Shown: in pieces, positions 56,771 to 64,000 of the stretch
Position numbering within the stretch: the first letter of the stretch is position 1
How the letters are laid out: each line of letters begins with the position of its first letter
Assembly: GCA_023897205.1 (NCBI GenBank)
Contig: JAHWDD010000003.1
Span: 5,893,665 to 5,957,664 of the forward strand
Source of the DNA: Exophiala sp. HKRS030
Lineage: Eukaryota > Ascomycota > Eurotiomycetes > Chaetothyriales > Herpotrichiellaceae
Direction: 5' to 3'
DNA length: 64,000 bases
Translations under genes and position numbers: made by a program
The notes under the pieces: model-generated
Seen by the model: only the letters and a program-made list of their open reading frames with translations
Told to the model about the DNA's origin: nothing
The model's database searches: none

Positions 56771-59260
56771 CTAGCGAAATTCCAAGCTGGGAAACCACCT
56801 CTTCAGACCCACCCGATCGTTGCAATTGTCGTTGCCACATCCGCAACGAGCACCAAACTCCAAGCTGGATTCTTCAGTTTGCGTGCGACCGTCAGCTGCC
56901 TTGTGACCTGGTCGATCTCGTAGAACAGTGCCTTCAGGGACCATCTTCAAGGCTTGGTAAGGCTGTGATCCAGGGTCATAATATAAACCATCAATCTCCC
57001 CAGTCATCCGATTCAATGCAATATAATAAAATCCAGAGATTGTCAATCCCCAAGACGTGCTTCCGTTGGTATGACTGTTTGGGTCTACAGACCCGACGCC
57101 GTCGTTTGCAGATCGGGTTGAGGTCACAATCGTTCTTGTTGCACCAGTTTGTGATTGTGATGTAGTAGAAGACAGTGCTGAATCAGACCCTTTTGAACCA
57201 GAATTGACAAAACACCGTTCTTTCCAACGCATCAATATCCACTCCTTATTCAGCTTTTCCGTGATCCATTTTGCACTTCCCAGGCTACGAGCCATGACTT
57301 CATCGTCTTCAGCTTCGTGACTGATCTCCTGTGTCTCGTGGTGAGAACCTGAGGGTTGGAATGTCTCTGTAGTGGGCGCAGTTTCATCCAAAGCTCCCGA
57401 CGCAAGACTGCTTTGCCCCACTTCCGAGTTGCTCTCCTTATTCTCAGTATCTCCACTTGCCGCCTTTCGAAAAGCATCCCAGAGCCTGCTATCTTGTTGA
57501 TACTCGTTCCTGTTCTTTCCTCGTAGACTTCTGACCTTTTCCATCTCTTGTCGAAACGGTCCAAGACGCGCCCAATATCGCGCGTCTACGTCCAGGCCAC
57601 CCACAGAATAACTCCGACCTTTCGACTCCGTCTCTAGTGGTTGTTGGCGAAAGTCAATGATTTCGCCGGTGAAGAATGAGGACATGCTCGTATCGGGAAA
57701 ATCTTCCTCTTTGGAGAGAGGCTGAGGTACCGAGGATTTGTCGGGGATATGGCTCGCAGACATGGTGCCTGTCATGGTCATGTTATTGTAGTCTACAGAA
57801 TGTATGGTGACATGAACGGGCCAATGGTCCGAACCGGGATTCTCCAGGGATGGACGGGTGGTAGGAGTAGACGTGGATGGGAGAGTAGGTTGAGCGAATC
57901 CCCATCGACCGTTGATGTTTTGTCGAAGGTCAGAAAGCCATCGGTCTCCACCCTGGGCATCGTTGGAAGGAAAAGGGTCAATGTCTGGGTTTGAGGCTTC
58001 CCACCCTAATCTCCTCCTACGAGAGAGTGAACGGCGATATATTTCCCTCTGTCTCTCTCGTCGTGCGTTGGAGACCATCATTGCCGCTGTACGAATGGGC
58101 TCCCGATCCGTAGATTGCAAGCCGTGCCAAACCATTCCTGGTTGTAGCCATGAGCTATATTCGGGCGTGGGCAAACTGTTGATGTGCATGGGCAAGTCAC
58201 TAGGAACATTGGAGCCTTCGGATTCGTACAAGGAATCGAGACCTAGTTCTTGGGCCAAAATCAAACCACCTTCCAATCCAGTGTTTCTCAGTTGTGACAG
58301 ATAGCGGATGAGGTTTTGAACACGAGAGAAGGCCTCGGAGGTCTTGGGTTCGGCAACGGGACTCCAGGACCGAGTATCTGACTGTTGAGACCTTGCTTCA
58401 GGGTGGAGACGGTTATACTCTGCGTAGGTTCGGCGTGACGGAGAGGACAGGTTCAAGGGTGGAAGCCAAGGTCTCGAGGAGGCCGAAGTGTGATCCTCTG
58501 CTTCTCCCTGCCAGTAGGCTCGCAAGGCGCCCGCGGTGGGCACAGCACCAATTTCAGAAGCCCTGGCTGAGGGACCAGACCTCAACGCTTGTCTTGCATT
58601 CCGGTAGTTTTGTAGGGCCCGTTCGAGGCGCAATAGATCTCGCCTACTCTCAGGGTCGGCACTGGCGGCCACGGTGCTTATGCGATCAAGGTCGCGATCA
58701 AGTTCACGGTCCCCACTCTCGTCGGCCAGCATTTCAGCGAGAGTAGGCCTTGTACTTCTGCCCGTTGCAGCCCAATCGTAAAGACTTTCTGTTGAAGGAG
58801 GCATATCAGTGGTGACATGGGGTTGGTGAGGTGGGGAAGTCGACTGCGACTGCGAGTTGGGGTTCATATCTGACGGCTGAAAGAACTCGTGTTCGGTCAA
58901 GTAGTTTGAGGTCGTAAAGATATCCGGAGCAGTGTCAGCATATTGATCTTCTAGTGTCAAGGAATGAGATCGGGTTCGATCGAACGAGTTCGTGGAAAGG
59001 TTGAGGGTGGAAGCAAGATCAGGGACGGGAGTTGAGATGGCTTCCTCGAGTTGACGAATGTATGGATTGACGGGAGGAGTGGAGGGACGAGAGACCTGTT
59101 GTCACCAATAGTGTTAATAGATTTGACGAGGGATTCCGTAGGGAAGGGGTGTTTGATTGATTGATTGAGTGAAGGAGAGAGATGATGATGATGATGGTCA
59201 GGTGGAATGAGTTCTAAGGAAGGGCGACCTGCTTACAGTGGGCGAGTTTGCGGGCGGCAT
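56771..59260 (-). CDS. Vid24/GID4-type substrate receptor of the GID E3 ligase
   Basis: Exons (complement) are 59260-59237 (MPPANSPT) and 59095-56771, giving 782 residues. The first exon is only 24 nt. The C-terminal half, from about residue 430, is the Vid24 beta-barrel. It includes HVTIHSVDYNNMTMTGTM, FFTGEIIDFRQQPLETES, the ARYWARLGPF block, WILMRWKERCFV and LTISGFYYIALNRMTGEI with GLYYDPGSQPYQ. This family recognises N-terminal Pro degrons of gluconeogenic enzymes and delivers them to the GID/CTLH ubiquitin ligase. The N-terminal 430 residues are disordered and Ser/Arg-rich and longer than in yeast Gid4. A Cys pair (GARCGCGNDNC) sits at the C-terminus. A Gid10-like paralogue is the alternative assignment. 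Confidence 0.88.
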
Positions 59261-60621
59261 GATTTGGAGCAAGTACTGTATGTACTGTATGTATGGAATG
59301 AGGAAGGTGGAGTTGAGAAGGTGCCGAAGGTTAACCCTTGGTAGTACCTAGGTGCTAGTTGATCCACATGGACACCACCCTATGGCCTTGGAGGCGGATC
59401 AGACATGACAATGGATGTGAATGTTTGAAGAGACAATCATATTGATGATGGGAAGAAGTTGATAAAGAGTGCAGCCGCGAGTAGACGGAGAGACACATTT
59501 AGATGGGTTGTCAGGTGGTAGGTACGGAGTACTAGGTACCAAATAGTTTTCAGTAGGCGCCAAACGTGTACCTCTCAGTCCGTCTGTCAGGTGTTTCCGG
59601 CGGCTACCAGTCAAGTACTACAGGTACCCAGAGGAGCCTAAAGGGACCTAATAGGCACCACAGGTACCCCGAGTGCCTCAAGAACTTCCCCGCCATTGGC
59701 TCCCGTGAAGCTCCCCGAGGCTCCCCAAGCTTTCCAGCGCCTAATCCGCGACCTGAATGACGTCTTATCAATGACAGTAACTAACTACCAACTAACCTAG
59801 TACAGGCTCACGCTCTCCCCGCTCTTACCCGCGTCACGAACTCTTCGCCTGCATCTCCCGTATGGACAAACTCCCTCTGTCTATCAATCCGTACGTAGAT
59901 TCCTAGTTAGCCTCACCTATCTCGAATGCAAAAATTCCTAAGCTGCAGTAGGAGAAAAGAGACTCGAGTAAAAGGCTAAGAATATTGAAGCTGTCCGGAA
60001 ATCATAAGCCACTGGTCAACGAAAGGACCTGTGATCAACATATACTCGTGCAAGCCTACCTTCATGGTCCTCACCATCATTATAGTTATCGCTCTGTTCG
60101 ACACTACGGCCAAGGCTGTCGGTGCCTGGGCATGTGGTGCTTGAATCGTATGATTCTCACTCCTGTTAGGTGCCTGTGTGGCTGAGTGCGGCACCTACTC
60201 CGTACTCCGTACTCCGTACGCGATGTCTGCCTGAAAGCACGTGCGTGCACATGTCGTAATCCCCGCACGTGAATGCTCATATGCCCAATATGCTCCGCTC
60301 GAGTCGACCACGGCGCGTCCATCCTTTTATGATTCACCGTACCAAAAAGTCCCTTCTCTGTCCCAGTTTGAGCAATCGATGATACTTCCAACCATGGCCA
60401 CCATCGATTTCTGGTTCATGTTTTATCTGTTTCTCTAAATCTCACTCGCTCGCAGTCATCCAAGGATCGCAGAGCAATCTGGACCCATATCATGTGGTAA
60501 TACTACCTCTATACCCTCCTCAGGGCTCAACGGCGCGTCTGCCACGTCTCGAGGCCGACACTATCCACTATAACGCGCATCGCCATCCTATTCACACTTC
60601 GCCATTTAGCCCTGCCACGGG
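59261..60621. other. Divergent promoter region, Vid24-like / Spp1
   Basis: About 1.4 kb between divergent genes. It has the TACTCCGTA motif at 59523-59532 (reverse form) and a triple tandem of it at 60196-60219. No gene is supported. Confidence 0.55.
60196..60219. repeat. Triple tandem TACTCCG motif
   Basis: Three head-to-tail copies of TACTCCG ending in TAC. This is the only tandem occurrence of the motif that is otherwise scattered singly in intergenic DNA of the window. Confidence 0.85.
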
Positions 60622-63230
60622 ATGCCTTTCACCCTCAATGAATTGCTAAACCCTGACCCGGCCACTGCGCCCGATTCAAAACCCGCGGAGAGGTGAGCGC
60701 AACTACATCAACACCATCACTATCCTTGGGCCAAACTAATTCCTGCTCTTAGTATGGATTCCACCGACCCTAGCTCCTCCGCTTACTTTGCGCCCGAACT
60801 CTTCCAGGCCGGCACCACTGCTTCAAACCCTGCAGAAAGTGCTCTTGCAGCCATTGCTCAGACTGCCACTAATGCACTCGAAGCCCAAATCTCTGTAATG
60901 CCTACCCATCTCGACGTGGAAATGACCGATGTCAGCCATGTCAAGCAAGAACCAACCGATCCTTCAGACCTTCCCACTGAGACCGCAATATCACCCAGAC
61001 CCGACGTGAACAGTCAAGAAATCACCCATGATGATCCTTCTCATGCTGAGCGATCTCTCTCCAAGGATTCCGCTGAAAAGTCCACCAAGCAGCGGAAGCA
61101 CCCTGGCAAGTCCAAACCCGATCTCAATGTCAACAAATCCTCGGTACATTCTTCCAAAAATGAAGGTCAACATACCGATCGCAGATATCTCTGTTATTTT
61201 TGCAACAAACTTTTCACACGCAGAAGATCTGTAAGAGACCACATCTCAAAAATCCACAACACCAAAACCTGGGAACCAGTCCGCAGTCTAGAGGTTGTCG
61301 TTGAACCACTCTCCGGCGAACCCGTAGAGCCACTAGAGGACATAATAGCCAGAGGACCACCGCCTCCACCCCCAAAACCTACCAAAGCCGAACGCCGAGA
61401 CTCTCCTCCTCGGCAAGATGACCCCAATGAAGTGCCACCGGAAGCAGAGAATCAAGAAGGAATCCCTCCACCAGTCGAAGTACCAAAACCCGAAGAACCT
61501 CTACCCAGCAGTCGCGAATCACCAACCCGTTCTCTTCAACCTGTCGCTTCGCTGAAGAAGGAACCATCATTACATGGGTCCCGAGCGAGCTCGGTCGAGT
61601 CATTTGCCAGTCCAGCCGCCGTTGCTGGCAAGAAACGCCCTGCCCCGAGCGAGTCTGCGAAACCAGCTTCGGCGGCCCTGAAAAAGAAAGGTGTCGCAAA
61701 ACCAAAGCCTGCTTCTGTAAGCAACAAAAGACAAAAGCTCAGTGATACAGAACACAGTTCTACCCTGGCGCGATCTCCTCTACGGTCCCCAAGTGCAACG
61801 CCCTCTACTACACACCTCAAACCGTTACCATCATCCAAGCTCAAGACACAGACTTCTGCAGCCAGTGTAAGGTCATCCCCAACGCCTTCTTCCCGCGCTG
61901 CATCTGTCCGATCACAATCGCGTTCCAGTTCAGCTGCTCCCACACCCGAGAGTTCAAACGACGATGGCGAGGTTTTCTGCATTTGCCGTAAGGGTGATAA
62001 TCATACTTGGATGATCGCTTGTGATGGGGGCTGTGATGAATGGTATCATGGAAATTGTGTCAACATTCGGGAACGGGACGGTGATCTCATTGACAAGTAT
62101 ATCTGTCCAACCTGTATGAAACCCGGACTACACACCACATGGAAACGCATGTGTCGCAGGAAAGACTGTCGTAAACCGGCACGAGTTACCCAGGATCCCC
62201 CAGCAAATATTGTTCTGATGTTTGTGGTCGGATGTTCTTTGTGGAGCTTGTCCAGCGTGGCGACCCCGCTGCCCAGTCAAGTCGTGATGGGCAATTTCTT
62301 GTTGAAAGTGAGAAGCCCAAAAAGGTTCGCAAGAAGTGGAGACGACCCGATCAAGGACACAACCTGCCGAAGACGGTTGTTCCGCTTGTCAACGGAGATG
62401 TGGCGGAATTGCTTAATGATGATAGTCGTCTTGCCACACCTGCGTATAGTGAAGAAGAGAAATCTGACTATGAGACCGACAGCAGTCTCGATGATGACAT
62501 GCTTCCAAACCGTGGATCAGCTTTAAGAGCTGGAGAAGTCAGGGCTCTCGTCGAACGTTGTAAAACGATCGATGATTGGAAGAACTTGGGCAGAAAGCCA
62601 GATACTCCTCCGAGGGAGCTCGATGAATCTGAAATCAAGACCTCCTTATTGGATCACGACGAACTCGAACTGACCAAGATTGCCAGCATTGAAGCACAGA
62701 TTCGAGAGCTGAATGAGAAGAACGAACTTCTAGGAGCGAGAGAAGGGTTGCTGGATCTTGTTAAGAATAGATCTGCCAATATCGCTGATGAGGTCAAGAA
62801 GAGCAACTCCAAACTCAAACCTTGTGGGTTTGATCCACGCCTCGCCTGGAGTGATGTCGAATTTGCAAGATGGTATCACCGCGTCGGCAAATCCATTCTT
62901 GCAGCAGGTGAAAAAGCAAAGATTGGTCCTCCTGATGATGATGATTCTGTACCAAGCAAGTCACCCCACATCAATGGTGTCAACGGTCTTACCAATGGAC
63001 TGCATCATGATGACGACGACGACGCAGATGATGAAGAAGAAAGCATGCCCAAAAAGGGTGGCGTGTGCGTCAAGAGCAATTGTCCACGACACAAGAACTG
63101 GGCCAAGAGTCAATTGGCAGAAGTTAGATTTGAACAGGATTTGGTCCGAAGATCTCTAGGGAAATTGGAGGCTCAATTATACGAATTCAGGCAAAGAGCT
63201 ATGGTGAGAGCATGGGAGCGACGTGGTTGA
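60622..63230 (+). CDS. SPP1: COMPASS PHD-finger subunit Spp1/Cfp1 (apparent 1-nt frameshift)
   Basis: Exons are 60622-60692 (MPFTLNELLNPDPA...) and 60753-63230. One C2H2 finger (CYFCNKLF, from Cys171, spacing CX2CX12HX4H) is followed by a long Pro/Ser-rich linker. A canonical PHD finger starts near Cys433 (FCICRKGDN, CDEWYHGNC, YICPTC). A second Cys-rich motif CRRKDC then continues as the Cfp1-type region through MFFVELVQRGD. A coiled segment (IEAQIRELNEKNELL) follows, and the C-terminal Cys cluster GVCVKSNCPRHKNWAK is the CXXC1/Spp1 signature. It reads H3K4 methylation within the Set1 COMPASS complex, by family knowledge. The frame drops one base at CCCCC, 62197-62201, between DPP and SKYCSDVCGR. 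One more C gives 849 residues. It is divergent from the Vid24-like gene. Confidence 0.86.
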
Positions 63231-64000
63231 ACGAGGGACGAAATAGACCAAGCCGAGCTTCGAGTGGATGATCTTGATCGTAGCGCGGGGCTTTGGTCAT
63301 GATTCAACGAGAATACATCAACTCGGGTATGATCAAACGCATGACACAAGGTAGGTAGGCGGATCTACCATAGTTGTATCACCACAATTACGCTTGTGTC
63401 TCATGCCAAACGATGGACCGCAGATATATCATATGTACACCAGATATCTTTCAAAATAATCCTGACCACAGACTAGTTTAGATGCCGTAACCTCTCTCTC
63501 TCGTCTGCCGTCTCACGTGCTTCTAATCACGATTTGAAGAAGCAGAGCGCGACAAGCTTCCGAGATATGTCAAGATTTGATTGATACCGTCTATCTCATT
63601 GCAAGTGTAGAATGATCTACCCTTTGTGACCCTTGCACGAGCAAGACCCGAACCGTGATCGAGAGCCTAGAGGCAATCACAAGTGGGCAGCAAGTCTCAT
63701 TCAGACAAAAGTCGAACGTTTTAAACTTTCTCTCTATAACTGACTTGATTGAAATATGGACAAATTTCAAAATAAAATATATGTCCCAAGACCAATGTCT
63801 ACCAGTTTAGTCGATAGATAGGATAATTAAAAACTCGACACATTCGATAATTCTCTTTCTCTTTCTCCTAAATCTGGTCTCAGCTGAGGCATATCTGCAT
63901 ATATACAGGAACCAGAAAGAATCGCACCTTCGATATTGTTGATTCTTGTCGTTGATCTCATCATCGTGACAAATACCAAAAAAAAATTAACTCCATCATC
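63231..64000. other. 3' flank of Spp1 to window end
   Basis: No gene is seen. The sequence is A/T-richer, with C/T-repeats (TTTCTCTTTCTC) near 63850, and may be the promoter or leader of a gene beyond the window. Confidence 0.45.

Overview
The window is nuclear DNA of a filamentous ascomycete (Pezizomycotina). The evidence is genes split by short GT-AG introns of about 45-150 nt, Zn(II)2Cys6 transcription factors, a pH-response PacC gene, a fungal Rac GTPase, a COMPASS Spp1/Cfp1-type protein, a GID/Vid24 receptor and a patatin-NB-ARC-TPR NLR-like protein. I cannot name the class or genus from sequence alone.

Layout. 0-10 kb is a conserved block: AIM18-like protein (partial), Mediator subunit 10 with a long N-terminal extension, an Ark1/Prk1 kinase, a Nop6-like RNA-binding protein and Rac. 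10-18 kb is gene-poor, with one fungal-specific transcription-factor gene and many copies of a short TACTCCGTA motif. 18-32 kb holds a large Zn2Cys6 factor, then five consecutive accessory genes: a second Zn2Cys6 factor, a nucleoside hydrolase, a 5-formyltetrahydrofolate cyclo-ligase-like protein, a PhyH-type dioxygenase and an MFS sugar-type transporter. These five could form a small catabolic or salvage cluster. 33-39 kb has an SRPK-like kinase with an in-frame stop and then about 5 kb without a convincing gene. 39-46 kb has pacC, a small Zn2Cys6 factor and an FAD monooxygenase. 47-56 kb has the NLR-like gene, a secreted M28 aminopeptidase and a secreted lactonase-fold protein. 56-64 kb has a Vid24/GID4 protein and the PHD protein Spp1.

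A recurring feature cuts across unrelated genes. The reading frames of Rac, PacC, Spp1, the small Zn2Cys6 factor and the 13.4-kb transcription factor are each intact apart from a net loss of one base. Most of the losses fall in a C-run. Several of these genes are highly conserved, so homopolymer undercalls in the assembly are the simplest explanation, but reads are needed to decide. Exon coordinates in the evidence fields were worked out by hand from splice sites and reading-frame phase.
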